Notes under the pieces: generated by a model
Database searches by the model: none
What the model saw: the letters and a program-made list of their open reading frames with translations, nothing else
Told to the model about the DNA's origin: nothing
Program-made: the position numbers and the translations under genes
Assembly (NCBI GenBank): GCA_007833815.1
Contig: CP033464.1
Coordinates: forward strand, 4,086,001-4,150,000
Direction: 5' to 3'
DNA from: Brevibacillus laterosporus
Lineage (GTDB): Bacteria; Bacillota; Bacilli; Brevibacillales; Brevibacillaceae
Length of the DNA: 64,000 nt
Part shown: in pieces, positions 1-9,955 of the stretch
Numbering within the stretch: the first letter of the stretch is position 1
How the letters are laid out: every line of letters begins with the position of its first letter

Positions 1-30
1 TTCAAATATGGAAGGGGTTTGGGTAAGCAT
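1..30 (-). CDS. 5' end of the next gene in the PKS/NRPS operon (partial)
   Basis: The minus strand has ATG at position 30 preceded by GAGGAGAA, and reads MLTQTPSIFE to the window edge. It starts 29 bases after the stop of the PKS-NRPS gene, so it is probably the next operon member. Because that PKS protein ends in a C domain with no adenylation domain, this gene is a reasonable place for the missing A-PCP. Ten codons are too few to assign a family. Confidence 0.6.
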   Translation of the reverse strand, partial: MLTQTPSIFE

Positions 31-59
31 TGAGATTCTCCTCTAGTTAGAATTGAGAG

Positions 60-3000
60 TTAGAAATTAAATTCAAAATCTCCCATGACACTTGATGTTT
101 GTGAAGCTTTCAGTTCCTGCATCTGGACTTGTGACAAGAGCTGCACATCTGGAATCCGCAAACTACTATTGTTTATCTCATGCAAGATATTTACGTAATA
201 CTCTGCCAGCTTTTTGATCGTTTCTACTTTGAAAAGATTCGTATTAAACTCGAATCGGAAATTTAATTGTTCTTCTTTGGCTTCGGCTAACAAGCTGACA
301 TCGTACAAGCTTACACCATCGTTTGCATAAGGCATTGACTCGTGCCATTCAAACATTGTGGAAAAAATCGGACTACGTTGAGAACGACCAGCATTAACCT
401 GAGCGACCACAGTATCAAATGGATAGCGACTGTGTGCACTTGCTGTACTTCTCTTCTCTTTAACGATTGTAAATAACTCCTGAACAGTATTTGCTTCTTC
501 TACCTTCACTCGCATGCAAAGAATGTTCGTCAATGCTCCTACAATTTCATTGGTAGCTGGATCATCTCGGTGATGAGCATTCATTCCAACGATGATATCA
601 GTATCAAGCGTAAGTTTGTGCAGCAGAAGGTAATACGCTGACAGCAGATAGGTTTCTAAGGTAATATCTACACGTTTGATTGTTTCCTGAATTGATTTCC
701 ATAAGACCTCTTCCTCTATGTGAAAAGAAAGAAGGCTTCCTTGATAACTTGGCGTCTTAGAGCGTTGATAATCCGTTGCCAGATTCAAGACAGGAAGGGG
801 ATTCCTTAATTCTTGTTGCCAGTAAGCTTGAGCTGTTTGATACATGTCACTTTTTTCCCAACTAAGCTGATTTTGTACCCAAGAAATATAGGTACGGGCT
901 GGTGGAAGAAGAGGTATCTCCTGCTCTTCCTTCAAAGCGTTATATACTCGGACTATTTCGTCAGCAATACGCTCCAAACTCCACTGGTCTCCAATCAGTG
1001 AATGAATAACTAGACCAAAGAGAGTTTGCTTATCTGGCAAACGGTACACGATTGGACGCCATGTTGACTTGGAGAGGTCACACGCTCGAACTCTGGCCTC
1101 TGTTAACTTCGTTCTAGCTAGTTGCCATGCATTTGATTCAAAGGTTAGGTCTTCACATTCAACTTGTACTTCCATAAATGGCAAAATCACCTGTTTTGGT
1201 AGACCATTCTCTTCGCGGAAAATGGTACGCAGAGCCTGATGTTGATAGACAACTGTGTCAACGGCCTTTTGGAGCAGTTCTATGTCAACAGACGTAGGAA
1301 TTTCTTTTTCATAAAGCAAGGTAAGTTCTGTCATAGACGGATTATACGACTGAAGGAAATAGATATGACGCTGCATACCAGTAAGTTCGTAACCTTCCTC
1401 CGTCTTCGTTCTCGCGATAGATGCTACTGTAGATTGCTCAGGGACAGAGGTTTCTTCACTGCCTCCTTCTTGAGCACTAAGATGCGACGCAAGTGCATAG
1501 ATCGTTAAGTTCTGGAATATTTCACTGATCCCAACATTCTTGTTCAGATATTTTTGAATCGAATTAACGATCTTGACGGCAATAATGGAATCGCCCCCGA
1601 GACTAAAGAAATCATCGTAGATATTTATTTCATCAAGACCCAATTCTAAGCAAAATACTTGCGCCAATAATCGCTCATTTTTAGAATAAGTTTCATTGGC
1701 AATACGCCCTAACACTGTTATTTCTGGAAGTGTTTGTGACGTCACTGTGCCTTGTTTCGCACCTTTTGGTTTCCCGGCTTTCTTTAATCTGTCCATAATC
1801 GGTTTTGCCAGATTAAGTGTAAAGCCGCCTTCCATATTACCGTGGTCATTATCATAATTGACTTCCGCAAGCGTTACCCTTTTCACCTGCTTATGCAGAA
1901 CCTGGTGAAAAGCTTGTATCGCATTTTTGGTCGATAAGGACTTGAAGAATCCTGAATCGTGATTAGCTCCATATTCTACAGCCATCCCTACTTCTTTCCA
2001 TGCTGCCCAATTGATTGTCAACGTTTTTCCATAATAACGGTTACGGAATAAAGTAAATGCATCTAGATAAGCATTGGCTGCTGCGTAGTCCCCTTGACCC
2101 ACTCCACCGTAAAGAGAGTTAATCGAGGAAAATAGTACCATGAAGTCAAGCTGATCAGCTTTAGTCAGATGGTGTATCAACCAAGTACCATAAACTTTTG
2201 GATGTAAAACAGGATGACTGCTCACTTCCTCTTTGCGAAGGATAAAGCCTTCTCCAGCTACACCAGCACTATGGATAATGCCGTGGATTGTAGTAAATTG
2301 AGATCGAACTTGGGTAAGAACTGCTTGTAACTCGTTATGATCGCTAATATCCGCACTAAGTACGGTGACGTGACTTCCCAATGACTCTATATTACGTATT
2401 GCTTTAATTTGTCGGTATAATTTGGGTTGAGTCTGTTCATCTACTTGATCCCAAAGCTCTTGGCTTGGCATCGTAGAGCGATTAATCAATACAAGATTCA
2501 CAGAAGCTTGTGAAGCAAGATAATTAGCCATTTCAAGTCCAATAGCACCTAGACCACCTGTTATGAGATAAACCCCATTTTCACGGATTTCTATAGATTC
2601 ATCGTTAGCAAATTCATCTAGGTCACGTTCACAAAATTCCTCTACCAACCTTTGTTTTTCACGGTACACCACCAGATAATCCTTCTCTTTCCTACTTAGC
2701 TCGGAAAGAATGATATCCCCTGTGGTGAATTTATCAATGTCTATCGCCCGACACAATAAATGAGGGTATTCTTGACTTACTACTTTTCCCAATCCAAACA
2801 TAGTAGCGTGATGAGGATTAACATATTCTTGCTGTTCGTTCACTTCATATACATAGGGAGCAACAAGCAAAATGTCTATTTCTTCATGTATGTTGTGTTC
2901 TAAAAGGGCTTTTGTCAGGCGAACTAGACTTTCGTACCCTCTCTTTTGCGTCCCTTCTAAATCCGTGAGTTCATTGATATCCTGATTTTGCGTAACAGAC

Positions 3001-6000
3001 ATCAGATGCACGATTTGAGAAATGCCTCTTTCCTTCAACATTCCAATCAAAGTTAGATAATCCGCTTGAAGACCATTCATTTTGTAGGTCCGCTGATCAA
3101 TCTCTTCAAAACCTACACCCATTTCCACCTGAATCCACGGCCTACCAACAGAATCAAATGCTTGAATCATCTGGTCGCCTATGCTGGTTTCATCTTTAAA
3201 AATAAGTACAGTCCCCATCTTCTCGGCACTTTCTTCTGAGCTCAGCTCTTTGTCAACCCAATTTATTCCATAAATCAGGTTAGATTTATCTGATTTATTT
3301 GCTTGCAGGTCCATATGATGTACTCGTTTGATCGCATAATCCTCGACTTCTGCAAATACGATCCCCTCATCATTTACCAGAGTCACATCAAAATTGATAA
3401 TTTCTTTGCTCTCAGACTGATTTGGTTTTAGTCTCAGATGACTGTAAAACCTACTAGGCATGGCACTATAAACTTTGCATGTACGGTATGTAAAAGGTAA
3501 ATAAAAATCTTGACTTACCGTGTTAATCGCTAAGTTAACAGCATTATCCATCATAGAAGGATGGATATAATACAAATCCTCATCTGTTTCAAATCGTTCT
3601 GGAAGATTAAAATAAGCAAGCACTTCACCGTTACCGGCATAAACATGCTGAACATTATTCCAGCGAGGTCCCGTAATAATGGCGCCAGAACCAGAGAAAT
3701 CCTCTTCATATTGAATGAATTCTTTGCGCTCCACATTGCATCTTTCTTTTATTTCTTCAATTTTAAGCACAGGGGCATCATGATCTATGCCAAAAATCAC
3801 TTTCCCTTGAGCGTGCCTTACCCACTCCCCGTTGTAACGGCTTGCAATGATAAAGTCATACGATTCGTCATTTTCTTTTAATATGGTCTGTACTTCATGA
3901 GACTCACCATGTTCGCAAATTAACGGGGCAAGGAAAACAATATTCTCTACTTGTACTTGTCTAGAAGGTGTTTGTTGATAGCACGCCTCAAGTAACATTT
4001 CTATATAAGTAGTGCCTGGTACAACATATTTGTCATTGACGATGTGTTCATGTAACACCCAGTGTTTGTCCACATTAAATTCTGTCGCATAAATGACAGT
4101 ATCGATAGAATCTGCCTCTAAACGATCAAGCAGGGGGAGATCAAGTTCTTTTTGTAATTTTTTTACGTATGAGTAAAGAACGTCAGCTTCTGGCTCCACC
4201 CAGCAACGTTTTCTATTGAATGGATAGACGGGAAGGCTTACTTTTTGAACATTTTCTTTTTGTAGCAGTCTTTCCCAATCCACTTCAGCACCGCTGACGT
4301 ATAATTGACACAATTGGTGGGAAAGCACCTCTGCGGCATCTGCCATGACTAGCTGGCTAATCAACCGATTCGCTTGATCGCTCAAATGACTTATATCTGC
4401 TTCCGTTAGCTCACCTTCACTCCGAGTTTGTTTTTGCTCGTTTATTACTTTAAATGTTTTCGCATAACACCCAACTAGCTCGGTAGTACCAAATAGTTCT
4501 TCCCTACACAAGGTAAGCTTATCTAACAAGTCCTTATGGTCACGTACTACCAGTGCCAATCTTGAACCATAGTGTCCTCTACCTGTATTGGAGGTATATG
4601 CGATATCAGCTACGTTTACATTCTCGTTCTCACCGATAAAATGAACATAATTGTTTACTAACTGAAGTAACCCATCTTCCGTTTTTGCTGACAACGTTAG
4701 AATGCAGGGTTTTGATTCAGGTTCTTGTGTCTGAAGACGTAACTTAGTTTCTGGTGCCTCCTCCAAAATAATGTGGCAGTTCGTACCACTCAATCCAAAT
4801 GAACTGATCCCGCAACGGCGCGGATGACCGTTAGACTCCCATTCTCTTAAACAATCATTGACGTAGACAGGTGAATCGTCGAATGGGATTTTTTGGTTGG
4901 GATATTGAAAATTAACTGTAGGAGGAATTTCTTTATGTTTTAGCGCCAATATGCTTTTCATTAGGCCTGCAATTCCGGCTGCATGATCGAGATGTCCAAA
5001 ATTCGTTTTTAGGGAACCGATGCCGCAAAATTGTTTCTTATCGGTATACTTTTCAAAGGCACGCTGAATACCCTTGATTTCAATCGGATCACCAAGGGAG
5101 GTTCCAGTCCCGTGAGCCTCAATATATTGAATGGTCTCTGGTTCTATGTCCGCATTTTGCCAAGCCCTCACAATCACATCTTCCTGTGCAAGTGAGTTAG
5201 GAGCTGTTATTCCAATAGAATGGCCATCTTGATTGAAGGCACTTCCTTTAACTACAGCATAAATATGATCATTATCATGAATCGCCCGATCAAGAGCTTT
5301 TAACATCACAACGCCAACACCTTCACCAAAACCAGTACCATCTGATCGATTATCAAAAGTTTTGGCGCGCCCGTCTAGTGCCGAAATGCCGATCCCTGAA
5401 ACTGAATCTTCAAGGAGTGGAAGCATGATGATTTTTACGCCCCCAGCAAGAGCCATGTCACAATCTCCATTACCGATCGCCTGACAAGCCAAATGAACGG
5501 CAACCAGAGAAGAGGAGCATGCTGTATCAATCATCATACTTGGTCCATGCAAATCAAGAGTATAAGCAATTCTACTAGCGATAATAGATTTTATGTTTCC
5601 GGGAATCGATGCTCCAGACAAAGACGGGGCCACACTTTTGATATATTGCTTATAGTCTTCCCCCGTATCTGCATCAGCGCTATAGCCAACAAATACACCT
5701 GTTCGGGTTCCCATAATCTTTTGTCCGCCATATCCGGCATCTTCAATTGCCGACCATGCCATTTCTAAAAATAGACGTTGATTAGGGTCCATTAAACTGG
5801 CTTCTTTAGGTGAAATTGAAAATAATCCGTAATCAAACTTATCGATTTCTTCTAGATAAGCTGCATTTAGATAGCGATTTTGAGTCTTCGGTTGAACATG
5901 GTTAAGAAAACGCTCAACATCCTTTTGTCGTGATTCAGGAATCGTTCGAATGCAGTCCTGACCGCTACGCAAAACCTCCCAAAACTCATCCAAATTTTGC

Positions 6001-6131
6001 GTTTCGCCGAAGCTTCCAGAAATTCCGATAATAGCGATATCATTTTTATTGACGTTCTTCATCTGGACAACCGTATGATCGTCTTTTTGCGTCAAATTGA
6101 TCCCTGATAAATCTAGCAATTTTTTCTTCAC
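60..6131 (-). CDS. Hybrid trans-AT PKS-NRPS protein, KS-DH-KR-ACP-C
   Basis: A 2023-residue megasynthase with a GTG start behind AGGGGAG. Ketosynthase at about 30-460 has Cys205 (DTACSSS), His340 (EAHGTGT) and His380 (NFGH). No acyltransferase follows. Residues 460-645 are an adaptor ending in the post-AT-linker-like motif LPVYPFNRKRCW, so extender units must come from the separate acyltransferase upstream. A dehydratase-like domain at about 680-940 keeps His696 and Asp862, but its usual HxxxGxxxxP has Asp at the Gly position. Ketoreductase at about 950-1420 has TGGLGAIG (1191-1198), Ser1336 and Tyr1349. The ACP at about 1480-1555 has LGGDS with Ser1515. A condensation domain at about 1580-2010 has HSLIGDQ instead of HHxxxDG, so the catalytic second His is Ser1711. 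The module probably adds one malonate and reduces it. Condensation activity is doubtful. Confidence 0.93.
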   Translation of the reverse strand: MKKKLLDLSGINLTQKDDHTVVQMKNVNKNDIAIIGISGSFGETQNLDEFWEVLRSGQDCIRTIPESRQKDVERFLNHVQPKTQNRYLNAAYLEEIDKFDYGLFSISPKEASLMDPNQRLFLEMAWSAIEDAGYGGQKIMGTRTGVFVGYSADADTGEDYKQYIKSVAPSLSGASIPGNIKSIIASRIAYTLDLHGPSMMIDTACSSSLVAVHLACQAIGNGDCDMALAGGVKIIMLPLLEDSVSGIGISALDGRAKTFDNRSDGTGFGEGVGVVMLKALDRAIHDNDHIYAVVKGSAFNQDGHSIGITAPNSLAQEDVIVRAWQNADIEPETIQYIEAHGTGTSLGDPIEIKGIQRAFEKYTDKKQFCGIGSLKTNFGHLDHAAGIAGLMKSILALKHKEIPPTVNFQYPNQKIPFDDSPVYVNDCLREWESNGHPRRCGISSFGLSGTNCHIILEEAPETKLRLQTQEPESKPCILTLSAKTEDGLLQLVNNYVHFIGENENVNVADIAYTSNTGRGHYGSRLALVVRDHKDLLDKLTLCREELFGTTELVGCYAKTFKVINEQKQTRSEGELTEADISHLSDQANRLISQLVMADAAEVLSHQLCQLYVSGAEVDWERLLQKENVQKVSLPVYPFNRKRCWVEPEADVLYSYVKKLQKELDLPLLDRLEADSIDTVIYATEFNVDKHWVLHEHIVNDKYVVPGTTYIEMLLEACYQQTPSRQVQVENIVFLAPLICEHGESHEVQTILKENDESYDFIIASRYNGEWVRHAQGKVIFGIDHDAPVLKIEEIKERCNVERKEFIQYEEDFSGSGAIITGPRWNNVQHVYAGNGEVLAYFNLPERFETDEDLYYIHPSMMDNAVNLAINTVSQDFYLPFTYRTCKVYSAMPSRFYSHLRLKPNQSESKEIINFDVTLVNDEGIVFAEVEDYAIKRVHHMDLQANKSDKSNLIYGINWVDKELSSEESAEKMGTVLIFKDETSIGDQMIQAFDSVGRPWIQVEMGVGFEEIDQRTYKMNGLQADYLTLIGMLKERGISQIVHLMSVTQNQDINELTDLEGTQKRGYESLVRLTKALLEHNIHEEIDILLVAPYVYEVNEQQEYVNPHHATMFGLGKVVSQEYPHLLCRAIDIDKFTTGDIILSELSRKEKDYLVVYREKQRLVEEFCERDLDEFANDESIEIRENGVYLITGGLGAIGLEMANYLASQASVNLVLINRSTMPSQELWDQVDEQTQPKLYRQIKAIRNIESLGSHVTVLSADISDHNELQAVLTQVRSQFTTIHGIIHSAGVAGEGFILRKEEVSSHPVLHPKVYGTWLIHHLTKADQLDFMVLFSSINSLYGGVGQGDYAAANAYLDAFTLFRNRYYGKTLTINWAAWKEVGMAVEYGANHDSGFFKSLSTKNAIQAFHQVLHKQVKRVTLAEVNYDNDHGNMEGGFTLNLAKPIMDRLKKAGKPKGAKQGTVTSQTLPEITVLGRIANETYSKNERLLAQVFCLELGLDEINIYDDFFSLGGDSIIAVKIVNSIQKYLNKNVGISEIFQNLTIYALASHLSAQEGGSEETSVPEQSTVASIARTKTEEGYELTGMQRHIYFLQSYNPSMTELTLLYEKEIPTSVDIELLQKAVDTVVYQHQALRTIFREENGLPKQVILPFMEVQVECEDLTFESNAWQLARTKLTEARVRACDLSKSTWRPIVYRLPDKQTLFGLVIHSLIGDQWSLERIADEIVRVYNALKEEQEIPLLPPARTYISWVQNQLSWEKSDMYQTAQAYWQQELRNPLPVLNLATDYQRSKTPSYQGSLLSFHIEEEVLWKSIQETIKRVDITLETYLLSAYYLLLHKLTLDTDIIVGMNAHHRDDPATNEIVGALTNILCMRVKVEEANTVQELFTIVKEKRSTASAHSRYPFDTVVAQVNAGRSQRSPIFSTMFEWHESMPYANDGVSLYDVSLLAEAKEEQLNFRFEFNTNLFKVETIKKLAEYYVNILHEINNSSLRIPDVQLLSQVQMQELKASQTSSVMGDFEFNF

Positions 6132-6155
6132 GATCTCCCCTCTTTTCCATCCCGA

Positions 6156-9100
6156 TTAGATAGTTGTCTTACTTTCATTTTCTAGCATGAGGGAAAGTAG
6201 CTTGATATACCCATAAATCAGTTCTTCTACTTTTCCTTGATTTAATTTTTTTTGATCATAGCGACATTCAAAGGAGATATTTTTTGACTCAATGTGCAGT
6301 TCAAATATGATATCAAACAGGCGATGAACCTCATTGGTGCGAAAAAAGCGTTCAGTAAATAGCGGCCATACTTGCCCGCTTCTTTTTGTTGATAGGTTAT
6401 TTTCCAGGACTTGTGAGGAATATATGGAAAGAGCATTTGGTTGCATTCGCACTGCTCTTACATGTCTAAATAATTCACCAAAATCTTCTACATCATCCAT
6501 GTTTACATTAATAGAGATAGACTTGTTGTCAGCTGTCATCATCTGAATAGTAACATCAGTTAACTCGCCCACTTCAGAGTACAAATATAGATTCATAGCT
6601 AGTAAAATATCAGATATTTCCACATCATACATATCTGCTACCACATGTAAACCAGCAACCATATCATCTTGAAATGCAAAGGAGAAGATGGTACTTGCTT
6701 TATGTGATTCACTAACGTCAAAGTATTCTGGAGGTAGATTCATAGCTGGAATCTCAATCAATGGTATTCTTTCTTCTGTCCCCGACTCAATATAGTTCGC
6801 CAACTTAGCAATCGTAGAATAGGAGAAGACATCACCAATATCTGTTTTTCCAACGTACTTTTTATCAACTTGAGCATGCATTTGTACCAATAGAATAGAA
6901 TTGCCGCCCAAATCGAAGAAGTTATCATGTAACCCAATATGGTCACGCTTTAGCACGTTTTTCCAAATCTCCATCAACTCTTGCTCAACCTCCGTTTTAG
7001 GAGCTTGAGCGCCCCCTACACCCAGACGCTCGCTTTCCGTCGGTTTGGGTAATTGCTTCCGGTCTATTTTACCGTTAGCTGTAAGAGGAAGTTCCTTTAG
7101 AGAGATAAAGTGAGTTGGCACCATGTATTCAGGCAACTCTCGGCTAAGTAAATGACGAAGCTCCTGCACACTGATGTCTTGTTGACCCACGTAGTAAGCG
7201 CAAAGATTTTGTGTCACACCAATATCCTCTACCATGACCACTGCTTCTTTGACTGCTGGATGTTTTAACAGACGATTCTCAATTTCACCCAGTTCAACTC
7301 GGAAGCCTCTTAATTTAATTTGATGATCTATCCTACCTTTGAATTCTATTGTTCCATCGGGTAGCCACCTTGCCAAATCTCCAGTACGATACATTACACT
7401 CTCTGGTTGAAAAGAATTAGGAACAAACCTCTCGGCAGTCAGTTTTTCCTGATTCATATAGCCCTTTGATAAGCCGTCACCTGCTATACATAATTCTCCT
7501 GTCATACCTATTGGTTGTAAGCTATCGTGACGATTGAGAATATAAATTTGTGTATTAGCTATTGGTTTTCCAATCGTAATCGTGGATGCACGAGTGACAT
7601 CCTGTATCAATGACCAAATGGTTGTCTCTGTCGGTCCATACATGTTAAATATGCGCGCTTGAGTTCGTTCTTGAACCTGAGCTAGTAAGGAAGGTAGAAG
7701 GGCTTCTCCCCCAATCATGATTTGTTCCAATTGGGCAAGACAATCTGCTTCACTGTATAAAAGTAATTGCAGCCTTGACGGTGTGATTTGCAAAGAATCG
7801 ATACCATTAACTTTGATCGTCTCATTCAACAATTTTGGGTCACGTTGCTGGTTTTCTGTTGCAATGACTACTCGCATTCCTTGAGTAAGTGGTACTAACG
7901 TCTCTAATCCAAAAATGTCAAAGGAAATGGTAGTAAGTGCCAAAATCGTTTTCCCTGCGGAAAAAGAAAGTTTGTCTGTGATTCCTTGTATAAAATTATG
8001 TACGGATCTATGAGGAATCATCACACCTTTTGGTTGCCCCGTTGAGCCGGACGTGTAGATCACGTACGCCAAATCTTCTGACGTAGCAGCATTACCTACC
8101 TGCACAGGTTCTACTGCATACACTAGTGGATCGTCTAACAGAATGCTTTCATACCCCATTTGGTTTCCTGAGACCAAGTGACGTTGGGTAAGAACCAACT
8201 TGGCGCCACTATCTGTAAGCATGTAATTCACACGCTCCTCAGGATATGTCGGATCAATCGGTAAATACGCTCCTCCTGCTTTGAGAATAGCAAGTAAGCC
8301 AATAATCATTTCCAAAGAACGTTCAGTCATTAATCCGACAATCGTGTTTGGAATCACCCCTTTTTCCGTTAAAAAGGAGGCGAGTCTATTAGCTTGTTCA
8401 TCCAGTTCACGATATGTTAACTGCCCCCCCTCACATACTAACGCTACCTGATCTGGATTATTCTTTGCTTGTGTGGCAAACAATTCATGAATGGTTTTAC
8501 TACGATCATATGGAAGCATTGTGTCATTAAATTGATAAAGCAGTTCCTTTTCTTCCGCTGGAGTTGTAATCTTGAGGTGGCTAAGCGGAATTTCCGGGTT
8601 AATGATGATTTGTTCTATCATCTCTTGAATATGACCAAAGATTTTTTCAATAAAATGGTAGCTATGTATGTTCGAATTGTAGCTCATGCGAATTGTCAGG
8701 GATTCTCCCGTTATGACCATAATGCCAAAGTCATAGTTGGTTTGTTCCAATAGCTCAACATGATTAATAACTTGACCAAATCCTTTGATTTGATCACTGT
8801 TTGCCTCGTTCATATCAATCGGCGATTTTTGAAAAATAGAAACATGGTCAATGAGCCCTTGACGCATCTCCGTTTCCACAGGCATCTCATAAAGTGGGAA
8901 AAAGTCATACATTTTTGCCTTGGTGGAGCTTTCTTGTGCCATTTGAACAAGTTCAGCAAACGTCTCTACTTGATCTGTCTTGATACGCACGGGAATCGTA
9001 TTAATAAATAATCCGATCATCTGGTTAATGCCAGCAACTTCAGCATTTCGACCCGATACAACGGACCCAAACACTACGTCGTCTACATTGTTGTATCGTT

Positions 9101-9893
9101 GTAGCACCAACCCCCATAGAGCTTCCCAAACCGTGCTCAAAGTAGCATTGTTCTGGCGAGCAATCCTAGTGAGCTGTTGTGTTTTTTCTATATCAATCTC
9201 AAACTCTGCCTCTTTCGCATCATAAGCATTGACATTCATCTTATTGATCAAGCTCGGCACCACAGCCAACTGATCGTATCCTTCTAAATAGCTCTTCCAG
9301 TAATCCTTTGCTTGCTCTTTATCTTGCTTTTCCAGCCAGTGTATGAATTGTTGATAGGAATGCACCGGTTCAAGCTTACGTTGCCTATTGAAAGCAAAGG
9401 AATCATAAATTTGTAAAAACTCATTAAACATGATACCAAGCGACCAACCATCCATAATCAAATGATGGTAGCTCCAAACTACTTTGTATTGCGCTGAGGA
9501 TGTTTGAAAAATGGCAACACGCATAAGGATTTCTTTTGCCAAATGAAAGCCTTTTGTTTTATCTCGCTCCATATAATCTTGCAAATAAGCATCCTGCTCA
9601 CTCACACCAGAAATATCCTTAAAATGGATGCTAGCCATCTCGCGTTTTTTCAGTACAAGTTGCATAGGCTTTTTAACCTTCTCATAAACAAAAGCCGTTC
9701 GAAGAATCTCATGACGTTCAATTAATATGTTAACGCTTTTCAAAAAAATCTCGGTATCCACACAATCTTCAACAGAAAAAGTTAGGCTCTGGAAATAAGC
9801 ACCTGAATCGTTATTCACAATCGAGTGAAATAAAATCCCTTCTTGTAAGGGAGTCAGCGGATAGATTTTGGTTACTTCTGGTTTTTTCTCCAA
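6156..9893 (-). CDS. NRPS module C-A(Gly)-PCP with C-terminal half-condensation domain
   Basis: Start chosen at TTG 9893 because GGAG lies 8 bases upstream; the frame stays open to a TTG at 9944 with no clear ribosome site. Domains from this start: condensation about 5-435 with intact HHLIMDG (143-149); adenylation about 460-950 with YTSGSTG, YGPTE, YRTGDLA and NGKIDR cores; carrier protein about 965-1035 with LGGNS. The specificity residues read in order (FDIFGL, LQITPS, IMIGGE, NMYGPTE, IW, final K) give DILQMGMIWK, very close to the glycine code DILQLGLIWK. The last roughly 200 residues resemble only the C-terminal half of a condensation domain and have no HHxxxDG. They could be a docking or non-catalytic domain. 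The gene lies 24 bases before the PKS-NRPS gene and is co-transcribed with it. Confidence 0.92.
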   Translation of the reverse strand: MEKKPEVTKIYPLTPLQEGILFHSIVNNDSGAYFQSLTFSVEDCVDTEIFLKSVNILIERHEILRTAFVYEKVKKPMQLVLKKREMASIHFKDISGVSEQDAYLQDYMERDKTKGFHLAKEILMRVAIFQTSSAQYKVVWSYHHLIMDGWSLGIMFNEFLQIYDSFAFNRQRKLEPVHSYQQFIHWLEKQDKEQAKDYWKSYLEGYDQLAVVPSLINKMNVNAYDAKEAEFEIDIEKTQQLTRIARQNNATLSTVWEALWGLVLQRYNNVDDVVFGSVVSGRNAEVAGINQMIGLFINTIPVRIKTDQVETFAELVQMAQESSTKAKMYDFFPLYEMPVETEMRQGLIDHVSIFQKSPIDMNEANSDQIKGFGQVINHVELLEQTNYDFGIMVITGESLTIRMSYNSNIHSYHFIEKIFGHIQEMIEQIIINPEIPLSHLKITTPAEEKELLYQFNDTMLPYDRSKTIHELFATQAKNNPDQVALVCEGGQLTYRELDEQANRLASFLTEKGVIPNTIVGLMTERSLEMIIGLLAILKAGGAYLPIDPTYPEERVNYMLTDSGAKLVLTQRHLVSGNQMGYESILLDDPLVYAVEPVQVGNAATSEDLAYVIYTSGSTGQPKGVMIPHRSVHNFIQGITDKLSFSAGKTILALTTISFDIFGLETLVPLTQGMRVVIATENQQRDPKLLNETIKVNGIDSLQITPSRLQLLLYSEADCLAQLEQIMIGGEALLPSLLAQVQERTQARIFNMYGPTETTIWSLIQDVTRASTITIGKPIANTQIYILNRHDSLQPIGMTGELCIAGDGLSKGYMNQEKLTAERFVPNSFQPESVMYRTGDLARWLPDGTIEFKGRIDHQIKLRGFRVELGEIENRLLKHPAVKEAVVMVEDIGVTQNLCAYYVGQQDISVQELRHLLSRELPEYMVPTHFISLKELPLTANGKIDRKQLPKPTESERLGVGGAQAPKTEVEQELMEIWKNVLKRDHIGLHDNFFDLGGNSILLVQMHAQVDKKYVGKTDIGDVFSYSTIAKLANYIESGTEERIPLIEIPAMNLPPEYFDVSESHKASTIFSFAFQDDMVAGLHVVADMYDVEISDILLAMNLYLYSEVGELTDVTIQMMTADNKSISINVNMDDVEDFGELFRHVRAVRMQPNALSIYSSQVLENNLSTKRSGQVWPLFTERFFRTNEVHRLFDIIFELHIESKNISFECRYDQKKLNQGKVEELIYGYIKLLSLMLENESKTTI

Positions 9894-9955
9894 GTGAAAA
9901 GCTCCTTTTCCGTCATCTATAGTAAAAAACGACGGTAAAATCAATTTTCAAACCG

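Noticed and set aside
813-5768. Several plus-strand ORFs of 60-106 codons inside the PKS gene
   Set aside because: They are antisense shadows of a clear megasynthase frame with no ribosome sites or motifs.
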